This document shows positions 1-8,842 of a stretch of 37,206 bases of DNA, one piece after another. Source of the stretch: Gracilariopsis chorda (lineage: Eukaryota > Rhodophyta > Florideophyceae > Gracilariales > Gracilariaceae); NCBI GenBank assembly GCA_003194525.1, contig NBIV01000514.1:1-37206 (forward strand). Direction: 5' to 3'. The notes beneath the pieces were generated by a model. That model was not told the origin of the DNA and searched no databases. It saw only the letters and a list, made by a program, of their open reading frames with translations. Position numbers and translations under genes: made by a program. The first letter of the stretch is position 1; each line of letters opens with the position of its first letter.

Positions 1-546
1 TAGGCAAGGCCGAGCTCGTGTGCAGGTCGCCACAAGAGTAACCCACTAAGTACCACGGATCTGGGAAAAGTCGGGTGCTCCTCTGTGGTATACTGGTCGT
101 TTGACGGCGATCAGGAAGGTCTGAGGTTTACCGGACTAATACCAGCTTGCTGTGCAGGGTCCGGGGCGGCCGCCGTGTCGTACCTCTTGGGGCCGGAAAG
201 CACACTTCGGTGTGTGAGTAAAAGCAGACCAATCCTTACAAACGGACGCGGGTTAAACGTCAAACGGCTGAACCGGCTGGGCACACTCCGCCCGTCATAA
301 TCCAGCAGGAGTTTGTCGACAGTCCTGTGCTGCGCACGACTGCATCGGGTAAATATAAGCCTTGCAGCAATTTGTTTTTTTAATTGCTGCATGCGACTAG
401 GCCCGGTGGGTGCAAAGCAACAAACTGCAACCAGTTTTTTCACTTTCAACTTTGTGTTTTATTGGGAATTATTCTGGAAACTCTGGCAAATTTTTTAACG
501 GTTTAAAAACATAGAATTGTTTTTTTCTTTTCTTTGGTAAATTGAA
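1..546 (+). promoter_or_regulatory. Helitron unit 1 leader with TATA-like site
   Basis: This is the non-coding leader upstream of ORF1. It holds a TATA-like AAATATAAGC at 351-360, about 190 bp before the ATG at 547, T-rich tracts at about 373-384 and 520-536, and no gene. It carries several 1-base differences from the leaders of units 2-4 (for example near 118, 246 and 324), mostly in short homopolymers. The promoter role is inferred from position and sequence only. Confidence 0.4.
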
Positions 547-2230
547 ATGACGAGAGGAGGGCGACGTCTGAACTCTGGTGGCATCCGATCTAACTCGGGA
601 GGTGCCAGAGACAATTCTGGAGGTGCCAGGTTGAACGCAGGCGGTTCAAAGGCAAAACGCTGGTGGTCGTCGCGTCGGCAGTGGTGGAGCACGGGCAGGA
701 GCTGGAAGACCCCGAAGAGAACCAGCTCCTCCATCTCCAGATGAGTTGGGAGTAAATGAGAGCGGAGCACACGTTCAAGGACCTATTGTTCCAGTGGTTG
801 AAGAAGACGAAATTACTCCTGCACCTACTTCGGTTGCAGCAGCAGTTAGCACAAGCGCCGCTGGAGCCAGTGGGTCTGCTGCCACAGATCTACCAACATC
901 GTGCCCAATTCCTGGATTTCTGGAGTTTGTGAGAGGCCTTCCAAGTCACATTCCACCGCCTCCGATGCCTCCCCCTCTCCCACCGATGCCTGCAGAACAG
1001 ATGCCTATTGCAATGGAATTGGAAGAGGATGAGATCATCCCTGCTCCCTCACAGCCACCGCCATCACAGCAGCCTGCTCTGTCACAAGCTAAACAAGAGG
1101 AAGAACAGATGCCAGTCCCGATGGAAGTGGAAGAGGATGAGATCACCCCGGCTCCCTCACACCCGCCGCCGCAGCCTGCGTTGCCACAAGCTGAACAGGA
1201 AGAACAACAGATGTCCATTCCGATGGAGGTGGAAGCGGATGAGATCACACCGGCTCCCTCACACCAGCCGCAGCATCAGCCACAGCAACAGCTTGATATG
1301 ACGGTCATGCACTGTGCTGGGCGTCCTGATCGAGGACTCTATCGCGTGTACTATGCGTGGGATTCCGTGGCAGCTCAGGCGAGGAATGATCCGGCCATCC
1401 GTGCAAGCGTGCCGGAGTTTGAGATGCTTCCCACTGCAGGTCAAAGGCGATGCGGAAGATGCGGCGAACACTCACACACGCTCTCCTCCTGCCCGTACGC
1501 GGACTGGACATTGAAAATACATAGCTGCAAGTATTGCGGCTGTGTTTTGCTTGGCACAGAGGTCACTGGAGTGTGCTGTGGAATGAAAAGAATGTCAGGA
1601 TGGGGCGTCACGTTCCGCAGAAGGCATAGCAGTGAGTTGGTTCGCAGTCTTTATAGCCTGAGAGCCTTCCACAGCCATTTCCTCAACTTGAATACGCTCT
1701 TCGCGACGACGCAACTGCTCATGGACATGTCGTATGTGACGGGAGGCGGTCCCTCCTTTCTCAGACTTGAGGGCAACGCAGCTCTCGCTCTGCCCGCGCA
1801 GAACCAGAACAACACGCGCTACAGCTTTCTGTGGGGTACTGGTCCACCTTCCTTGGATCCCTCTCACTATGCGCGTGCCAATTTGCGTGCGTTCATTCAA
1901 GACATCAACGGACGAGACATCGTGCCCAAGTTGTACGATGTGATCAAGCCCAAGCCAGACGTGGTGCGTGAGCGGTACCGATCCATGCTTAGCACGCATC
2001 AACAACAACAAAATGCAGATACCACCGTCGATATCAGCATGCAGGCAGCAGAAGAGGGAGTAGTCGTACGTGGTTACGAAGGAACCCGAAGTGCCACAGT
2101 CAGTGCTCCTCACGCAGGTGCTGGGCCTCTCCCTGAAGATGCACCTGGTGGCGGGCCAACCATGATGAGAACGCTTCGTTGGATCCAACTGGCCTGTATC
2201 GACTGGAGTCTGAAGTACCGCGCTTGGTAG
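547..2230 (+). pseudogene. Helitron ORF1 (zinc-knuckle protein), unit 1, frameshifted
   Basis: This is the N-terminal part of the Helitron protein, as in unit 2 (see 7187-8842). The ATG at 547 is the same start as in the other units. An extra A in the run at 648-650 shifts the frame after about 34 codons, so the GRPRR motif is lost there; the main frame is open again from 746. The central acidic/proline repeats and the CCHC knuckle (nt 1451-1492) are intact. A missing base near 2175 shifts the frame again and gives a spurious end at 2230. Beyond that lesion unit 1 would encode GLYRLES where units 2-4 have GLL-stop, so this lineage lacks the TGA stop found in the others. The two shifts could be real decay or consensus errors. 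Confidence 0.75.
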
Positions 2231-3540
2231 AAGGACCGTAACCGAGGCACACTGCAGTGACAAGCGCTGCTCCTGCTGGAGCAGGGGCGACTGCGAATGC
2301 CGCAAACAATGCGGCAAGTGCGATACCGACTTCTAAAACCGGCTTCCAAACTTGCAGAGAAGGGCACTTTCCCTCTTCTCTACCCGTACGGTGATCAGCA
2401 CGAACCATTTGACATCGGCCTGTTCCTGGAGGCAAGGGATCCACACAGCAAAGCTCAGTCTCAGCGTCAACGAGTGGAAGCTCCGAAAAGCTCACCTGGG
2501 CTCAGAACGCGAAGCGACGTTTGTACTCAGACAACATCCTCTCAACAGTGGACCGTGTATGCAGATGTGTATGCTCCGCACGCACACAAACATTGAGGAC
2601 ATGCGACTACGTTTCCTGGAGAGAGAACAACAGGCACGTATTGTACAAGAGCAAGAGATCCAGCAAGCACAGCAGCAAACAGGTCATGTGTCACCATCCA
2701 GTTCGCGCAAATGGGACGCATATTTCTGCCCGACGACTCGGTCAACTCAGCAGCGTACTGGAAGAAAAAGCGCATGGATGTACAGGCGATCGTAGCGCGG
2801 AGAGGACCGCCTTCTGTGTTCATTACAATCACCATGAAACATCTGGAGAGAGGACATCCAGCGCCTTGGTATGGATACCAGCAATCGGAGCGCATTTACG
2901 GCACAGAGTAAGCGCCCTCGACCGTTTGACCGACCTGATCTGATTGCAAGGGTGTACAACCAGTACGCAAACGACTTCATGAAGGACTTGGAGAAGAACT
3001 CGGAGCACATCTTCGGATTCAAGTGCCTGGGGCTTGCATCAAAGCTCGAGTTTCAGGAGCGCAATGTGCCTCATCACCACATGCTCGTGTTGGCTCGAAG
3101 GAGGCGTGATTGAAGACGTTGATCTGATCGACGAGCTGATTAGTGCAGAACTTCCTCTTCCCAGTGAAGACGACGCGTTGCGTGCCTCATTCGTTCCATG
3201 CACAGGCACCGCCACTCCACCTATTGCCGGAAATCGCGCTGGCGGTGCAAGTTTGGATACACAGCATATGATTGTGCCGGAGACGTACATTGAAGAAGGC
3301 ACGAATCGCGTTATTTACCGCAGAAGAAGGCAACATGACCTCAAGATTGTGCCGTACAACCCAACTCTGACCAAGAAGTACCGCTCTCATATCAACGTAG
3401 AGCGCACGCAAGGAGGGGGCGCAGTGGCTTATCTGATGAAGTACGCGTTTAAGCAGCCAAAGCTCAGGAGGTGGTGCTCATGTGAGTGATGCTGATGAGA
3501 CAGGCACACAAAACGAGCAGCAACAAGAGCCACAGGTGCA
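2231..3540 (+). pseudogene. Helitron Rep (HUH/Y2) domain, unit 1, multiply frameshifted
   Basis: This corresponds to the Rep nuclease segment of units 2-3. The His triad of the HUH motif is encoded at 3072-3080 and the paired tyrosines (Y-L-M-K-Y) at 3430-3444. Conserved pieces recur in different frames: YPYGDQHEPFD near 2385, the region of FITITM near 2818, and YNPTLTKKYRSHINVE near 3355. At least five 1-base shifts break it, including an extra T just after the triad (GTGTTGG versus GTGTGG at about 3089). HUH Reps nick one strand at the element ends and join through tyrosine; this copy cannot make a whole domain. Position 3523-3528 reads CAAGAG, where units 2-3 have the TAG stop. Confidence 0.7.
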
Positions 3541-4737
3541 GAACGACATTCGTGCATACATGCGAGCGCGTGTGGTGGGCGCCGTCAATGCAGCTTGGAG
3601 ACTTTTCGAGTTCGACATGTTCACATCGTACCAAAGTAGAGCGACTGGCCATTCACTTGGAAGGAGAGCGCACATTTCTGCTGAGAGGTCCAAACCAGCT
3701 CTTTTCTGCATCACAGCCGTCTACACTGGAGAGATACTTTGCAAGGCCGAAGCATACGCGAACCTCGACTACCTTTCGTACTTTGAAAAAGTTCGATTGA
3801 ATCGCACGCTTCAGCCCGTGTGCTTAACCAATACGACGGAGACAGCACCAGGTGCCCACAGACGACTGCGATCTGCCCATGTACGTGGTAGAGCGCACGG
3901 AAGACGAGCAGTGTGTTGCAAGGATCAGAGCTGTTTCACCGTCGGACATTGAGCTATTTGCTCTGCGCTTGCTGCTCATGAATCACGGCTCGAGCTCTTA
4001 TGATGACGCAAGGACTTTCAATGGACAGAAGTATGGAACGTATCGTGAAACTGCGATTGTAAGCGGACTGCTTGCGGACGGATCTGAGTTTGATATTGCA
4101 TTCCAAGAAGCAGTGCAGATATACAGCACGCCTCCGAGCTACGACGTCTGGTTGTCACACTATACCAACAAGGCGCAGACCCAGAAAAATGGCCGTCGAA
4201 AACTGGAGGCAGTATGTAGTGACATACATACAGGAGATGAGCAGCAACGAAAGCAAGAATGTATCGACGTGTGGTGGAGATCTCAGACCGGCACGGAGGA
4301 CGACTGCTTCGCGATCAAGCTTCTTCTCCCAACACCTACAGCAGGATCATACAGCATTGACTGAGGCGAATCGAGCTACAACAACTCGAGACGCACGAGT
4401 GGTGCGAAATTCGTCAACTTTGCAGTCAAGGTACGCCACCTTAAAACCTCGCCAAGACAAGTCATTGACACCGTCATTGCCGCATTGCAACAACGACAGG
4501 CGCTGCAAGAGCGAACAAGCACTCCTGGAAACGTGTTCTTTGTCCAAGGATCCGCAGGAACCGGAAGACATACGTGCTCAACCTCCTTCGTGATATCGTT
4601 GAGTCGGAAGGAATGCTCGCTGAAATGACTGCTACAACAGGCATTGCAGCTTCGTTGTACGAAGGTGCCGCACTTTACATAGCCTTCTCGGACTGGGTGT
4701 AGCTGATAGGGACAGCACAAGCAGCACTACAGCCACT
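3541..4737 (+). pseudogene. Helitron Rep-helicase linker and helicase N-part, unit 1, frameshifted
   Basis: This matches the first 400 or so residues of the helicase segment of unit 2. A piece with FALRLLLMNHGSS followed by SGLLADGSEFDIAFQEAV is open at about 3852-4135. The Walker A region is at 4548-4570, but one G of the expected GGG is missing, so the frame breaks inside the ATP-binding loop. Further 1-base losses occur near 4455 and 4665. Most of the lesions shorten a homopolymer by one. The product would be non-functional as written. Confidence 0.65.
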
Positions 4738-5943
4738 TTGTCAAAGTTTGGTCCCCGATCTCAACGTGCAGAACTGCTACGCGAAATACAACTGCTCGTC
4801 TTGGATGAGGCGTCCATGCTCTCACGAAAGATCTTCGAACTCATGGATGCGTTGCTCAAAGATCTTCGCTGCAGTGGAATGGAAAACCCGCCTCCGTTTG
4901 GGGGCTTGACCATCGTTCTATCCGGCGACTACTCCCAGCTGCTTCCAGTGGTGCCGCAGGTGTACATGGAGGCCGAGCCAAGTGGTAATTTGAGACGAGT
5001 GTACACAAACATTCTCAACGAATTGCCGTGGAAGAGTGATCTGTGGACATTGTGCTCGGTTCAAGTGCTGTACCTCACGGAACAAGTACGCCAAGCGGAT
5101 GATCCGGCATTTGCGTCACTGTTACGTTCCATTGCACGAAACACAATATCCAACAACGCTCCACTACCACTCAGATCTACCGGTGGCATGCAAACCGCCT
5201 ACCAATTCCTGTGGAAGTGGCTCACAACACGACGCAAGGAGGATGTGGATCTCAGCAAAAATGCTCATTGCCTCCACAATCAGTTGGTCGACGAACATAA
5301 TGCGGCAGCGCTAGATCTGTTTCCTGGTGAGCGCTTCACTCTTCCGTCAGTGACAACCGTGCAACCTGTTCGTGGACAGAACCCGGAGTCTGACTTTGCC
5401 ATTTCTATCGTCCCTGAGTTTGCATATCAGTATGCGCCTACTGGAGTACCGCCTCATAACTTGGACTTGAAGATTGGTGTGCCAGTTATGGTCATTCGGA
5501 ACGTGCTGCATCCCGCTGTGGTCAACGGAAAGCTGTTCGTAGTCGTGCGTGTCGATCAATTTACGATGCAGGTGGCTCGTTTCGACGAGAACAGACAGGT
5601 GCTCGAACGACAGCTCCTGCATCGCATCGACTTCGAGTTTTCTTTCGCAGATATTCGCATGATTCGAAGGCAGTTTCCCATTCGTCTCGCGTTTGCAGCT
5701 ACCGTTCACAAAGGACAGGGAAAGACGTTGGATGGCTTGGTTGTGGATGTACGATCCAACTTCTTCTGCGCAGGTCAGTTGTATGTCGCATTGTCGCGCG
5801 TTCGAAGGAACGACCATGTGCTGCTCCTGCATGATCCCCAGCGCACACCCTCGAATGCGCACACAATTCATCCCATGCCTGTTCCCATCGCCAACCCAGT
5901 GCTGCCTGAAGCTATTCAATTCTGCATCCCTCCACAACCGTAA
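4738..5943 (+). pseudogene. PIF1-like helicase C-terminal part, unit 1 (open, 401 codons)
   Basis: This is an uninterrupted reading frame for the C-terminal two thirds of the helicase. Visible motifs are Walker B (LLVLDEASMLS), motif III (ILSGDYSQLLP-like, here with V), LTEQVRQADDPAF, the late PIF1 motif [16 protein letters not shown] and the motif VI segment [12 protein letters not shown]. It is open across the site where units 2 and 3 have lost one base (near 5522). It has a compensated double shift near 5259-5277 (one extra A, then one missing A), replacing MLIAST of the other copies with NAHCLH. It ends with FCIPPQP and TAA. The first codon of this interval (TTG) is only the edge of the open frame, not a start. 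The role would be unwinding during rolling-circle transposition. Confidence 0.8.
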
Positions 5944-6635
5944 TCATATCTCTTGCATTCTTCTTTCATTGAACTAAACTACTTGCTTTTCTGCTTTTGC
6001 TTTCTCCACCCTCTTTTTTCGTCACCACTGTTTATCACTCCTCCACCGCGGCGCGCAGCGCCACCCGCGGCCGAAGGCCGCTTCCTCTTGTCTCAACACC
6101 CCACTCTTAATGATTTACACATGTCTGAGGGGGGTGTTGTTGACTGACGGGAGGCGTTGCGCCACAAAATCGCTTTGCACGCCCCCGTTTGCGCATGCAA
6201 ATCGCCCATTTGGCGCAACGCCTCCCCACCATTAAAAAAATTCAGCAGCAGCAGCAGCAGCAAAGCGTTCAGTTAATTAGCTGCTGCTGCTGCAGGTTGA
6301 CTGTGCAATGGCTGCTGAATGGCTTGCAATACAATCAAATTGTAGTGCCAGCCACTCAGCAGCAGAAACCCAGCGGTTCATTCAGACACGTGGCAAATTG
6401 CACTGCGCCAGTGCATTGCATTCCAACACGTGGCAAATTGCACTGCGCCAGTGCAGCGTATACTGAAGTTTCATTGCAGACTTGCCTGCAACAGACGTAT
6501 ATACTGCACTGGCGCAGTGCCAAATGCATCTCGCTTGCTGACCCTAACCACTATTCTCCATCCCATTCAGGCTTGGCCAATAGCGCAGTGTCGTAACCTT
6601 TTGCTACTTTGGGCACTGTTTGCTGGCCTGGGACG
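5944..6635 (+). repeat. Helitron unit 1 tail: serial hairpins and repeats
   Basis: This is a non-coding tail with at least six inverted repeats in series. They are GGCGCGCAGCGCC (6050-6062), GCGGCCGAAGGCCGC (6067-6081), a 13-bp pair with one mismatch (6094-6106 with 6127-6139), a perfect 16-bp pair (6149-6164 with 6211-6226), CAG repeats (6243-6260) facing CTG repeats (6281-6292), and a perfect 17-bp pair (6440-6456 with 6504-6520). A 30-bp direct repeat lies at 6386-6415 and 6426-6455. Helitrons normally have one short 3' hairpin as terminator; the cluster here probably contains it, but which one cannot be decided. Confidence 0.75.
6149..6226. repeat. 78-bp palindromic module with perfect 16-bp arms
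   Basis: The left arm GGGAGGCGTTGCGCCA (6149-6164) is the exact reverse complement of the right arm (6211-6226), around a 46-nt centre. It is followed by an A-rich run and CAG repeats. The same module occurs at 12815-12892, 19476-19554, 26124-26200, 26593-26670 and 26833-26910, the last three with small changes. It looks like a tiny inverted-repeat element or a structural part of the Helitron tail. No flanking target-site duplication is visible, so independent transposition is not supported. Confidence 0.8.
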
Positions 6636-7186
6636 TAGGCAAGGCCGAGCTCGTGTGCAGGTCGCCACAAGAGTAACCCACTAAGTACCACGGATCTGGG
6701 AAAAGTCGGGTGCTCCTCTGTGGTATACTGGTCGTTTGACGGCGATCAGGAAGTCTGAGGGTTTACCGGACCTAATACCAGCTTGCTGTGCAGGGTCCGG
6801 GGCGGCCGCCGTGTCGTACCTCTTGGGGCCGGAAAGCACACTTCGGTGTGTGAGTAAAAGCAGACCAATCCTTACAACCGGACGCGGGTTAAACGTCAAA
6901 CGGCTTGAAAACCGGCTGGGCACACTCCGCCCGTCATAATCCAGCAGGAGTTTGTCGACAGTCCCTGTGCTGCGCACGACTGCATCGGGTAAATATAAGC
7001 CTTGCAGCAATTTGTTTTTTTTAATTACTGCATGCGACTAGGCCCGGTGGGTGCAAAGCAACAAACTGCAACCAGTTTTTTCATTTTCAACTTTGTGTTT
7101 TATTGAGAATTATTCTGGAACTCTGGCAAATTTTTTAACGGTTTAAAAACATAGAATTGTTTTTTTCTTTTCTTTGGTAAATTGAA
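6636..7186 (+). promoter_or_regulatory. Helitron unit 2 leader with TATA-like site
   Basis: This is the leader between the tail of unit 1 and the ATG at 7187. The TATA-like AAATATAAGC is at 6991-7000. No gene is seen in it. The tandem arrangement means any transcript failing to end in the unit 1 tail would run into this unit. Confidence 0.4.
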
Positions 7187-8842
7187 ATGACGAGAGGAGG
7201 GCGACGTCTGAACTCTGGTGGCATCCGATCTAACTCGGGAGGTGCCAGAGACAATTCTGGAGGTGCCAGGTTGAACGCAGGCGGTTCAAGGCAAAACGCT
7301 GGTGGTCGTCGCGTCGGCAGTGGTGGAGCACGGGCAGGAGCTGGAAGACCCCGAAGAGAACCAGCTCCTCCATCTCCAGATGAGTTGGGAGTAAATGAGA
7401 GCGGAGCACACGTTCAAGGACCTATTGTTCCAGTGGTTGAAGAAGACGAAATTACTCCTGCACCTACTTCGGTTGCAGCAGCAGTTAGCACAAGCGCCGC
7501 TGGAGCCAGTGGGTCTGCTGCCACAGATCTACCAACATCGTGCCCAATTCCTGGATTTCTGGAGTTTGTGAGAGGCCTTCCAAGTCACATTCCACCGCCT
7601 CCGATGCCTCCCCCTCTCCCACCGATGCCTGCAGAACAGATGCCTATTGCAATGGAATTGGAAGAGGATGAGATCATCCCTGCTCCCTCACAGCCACCGC
7701 CATCACAGCAGCCTGCTCTGTCACAAGCTAAACAAGAGGAAGAACAGATGCCAGTCCCGATGGAAGTGGAAGAGGATGAGATCACCCCGGCTCCCTCACA
7801 CCCGCCGCCGCAGCCTGCGTTGCCACAAGCTGAACAGGAAGAACAACAGATGTCCATTCCGATGGAGGTGGAAGCGGATGAGATCACACCGGCTCCCTCA
7901 CACCAGCCGCAGCATCAGCCACAGCAACAGCTTGATATGACGGTCATGCACTGTGCTGGGCGTCCTGATCGAGGACTCTATCGCGTGTACTATGCGTGGG
8001 ATTCCGTGGCAGCTCAGGCGAGGAATGATCCGGCCATCCGTGCAAGCGTGCCGGAGTTTGAGATGCTTCCCACTGCAGGTCAAAGGCGATGCGGAAGATG
8101 CGGCGAACACTCACACACGCTCTCCTCCTGCCCGTACGCGGACTGGACATTGAAAATACATAGCTGCAAGTATTGCGGCTGTGTTTTGCTTGGCACAGAG
8201 GTCACTGGAGTGTGCTGTGGAATGAAAAGAATGTCAGGATGGGGCGTCACGTTCCGCAGAAGGCATAGCAGTGAGTTGGTTCGCAGTCTTTATAGCCTGA
8301 GAGCCTTCCACAGCCATTTCCTCAACTTGAATACGCTCTTCGCGACGACGCAACTGCTCATGGACATGTCGTATGTGACGGGAGGCGGTCCCTCCTTTCT
8401 CAGACTTGAGGGCAACGCAGCTCTCGCTCTGCCCGCGCAGAACCAGAACAACACGCGCTACAGCTTTCTGTGGGGTACTGGTCCACCTTCCTTGGATCCC
8501 TCTCACTATGCGCGTGCCAATTTGCGTGCGTTCATTCAAGACATCAACGGACGAGACATCGTGCCCAAGTTGTACGATGTGATCAAGCCCAAGCCAGACG
8601 TGGTGCGTGAGCGGTACCGATCCATGCTTAGCACGCATCAACAACAACAAAATGCAGATACCACCGTCGATATCAGCATGCAGGCAGCAGAAGAGGGAGT
8701 AGTCGTACGTGGTTACGAAGGAACCCGAAGTGCCACAGTCAGTGCTCCTCACGCAGGTGCTGGGCCTCTCCCTGAAGATGCTCCTGGTGGCGGGCCAACC
8801 ATGATGAGAACGCTCCTCGTGGATCCAACTGGCCTGTTATGA
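7187..8842 (+). CDS. Helitron ORF1: AT-hook-like, zinc-knuckle N-terminal protein, unit 2
   Basis: This is an open frame of 551 codons. Residues 1-50 are short GG-R-N-S-G-G repeats (RGG-like), followed by an AT-hook-like GRPRR at 53-57, all typical of nucleic-acid binding. Residues 75-260 are low complexity with three diverged repeats of about 33 residues around EVEEDEITPAPS, alternately acidic and Pro/Gln-rich. A CCHC zinc knuckle follows, C302-x2-C305-x4-H310-x4-C315, then a second cysteine group (C327, C330, C332, C343, C344). The rest (SFLRLEG..., DPSHYARANLRAFIQDINGR, RERYRSML) resembles the region before Rep in Helitron proteins. It ends at TGA 8840-8842, in frame with the Rep segment that follows, so ORF1 is probably the truncated N-terminus of one Rep-helicase. 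A free-standing protein is possible because it is intact in three units. Confidence 0.85.
   Translation: MTRGGRRLNSGGIRSNSGGARDNSGGARLNAGGSRQNAGGRRVGSGGARAGAGRPRREPAPPSPDELGVNESGAHVQGPIVPVVEEDEITPAPTSVAAAVSTSAAGASGSAATDLPTSCPIPGFLEFVRGLPSHIPPPPMPPPLPPMPAEQMPIAMELEEDEIIPAPSQPPPSQQPALSQAKQEEEQMPVPMEVEEDEITPAPSHPPPQPALPQAEQEEQQMSIPMEVEADEITPAPSHQPQHQPQQQLDMTVMHCAGRPDRGLYRVYYAWDSVAAQARNDPAIRASVPEFEMLPTAGQRRCGRCGEHSHTLSSCPYADWTLKIHSCKYCGCVLLGTEVTGVCCGMKRMSGWGVTFRRRHSSELVRSLYSLRAFHSHFLNLNTLFATTQLLMDMSYVTGGGPSFLRLEGNAALALPAQNQNNTRYSFLWGTGPPSLDPSHYARANLRAFIQDINGRDIVPKLYDVIKPKPDVVRERYRSMLSTHQQQQNADTTVDISMQAAEEGVVVRGYEGTRSATVSAPHAGAGPLPEDAPGGGPTMMRTLLVDPTGLL

Larger units (their letters stand above)
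1..6635 (+). mobile_element. Helitron tandem unit 1
   Basis: This is the first of four head-to-tail copies of one element. The unit is taken from the TAGGCAAGGCCGAG phrase at 1 to the base before its next occurrence at 6636; this phase is arbitrary because no unique flank is seen on the left. It contains leader, ORF1, HUH Rep, PIF1-like helicase and a hairpin-rich tail. Up to about 2160 it is almost identical to units 2-4; after that it differs from units 2-3 by scattered substitutions and many 1-base indels. Helitrons are rolling-circle DNA transposons whose Rep-helicase nicks and unwinds the element. Assignment rests on the Rep His triad, the paired tyrosines and the helicase motifs. This copy is not functional as sequenced. 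Confidence 0.88.

Noticed and set aside
946..1248. Minus-strand open frames of 60-240 codons opposite ORF1, Rep and helicase in all units
   Set aside because: They are antisense shadows of the repeat-rich and conserved plus-strand code, with no recognisable domain, and recur only because the units are repeated.
5944..6120. Bacterial rho-independent terminators at the GC-rich tail hairpins
   Set aside because: The setting is eukaryotic (Helitron and chromodomain retrotransposon) and the hairpins are not followed by a T run.
6149..6226. Classical MITE with terminal inverted repeats
   Set aside because: No target-site duplication is seen at any of the six copies, and all occur in the same Helitron tail context.
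6542..6548. CTAA as the canonical Helitron 3' end after the 17-bp hairpin
   Set aside because: The hairpin-to-CTAA distance is about 23 nt rather than about 10, the next base is C instead of T, and no matching TC start adjoins it.
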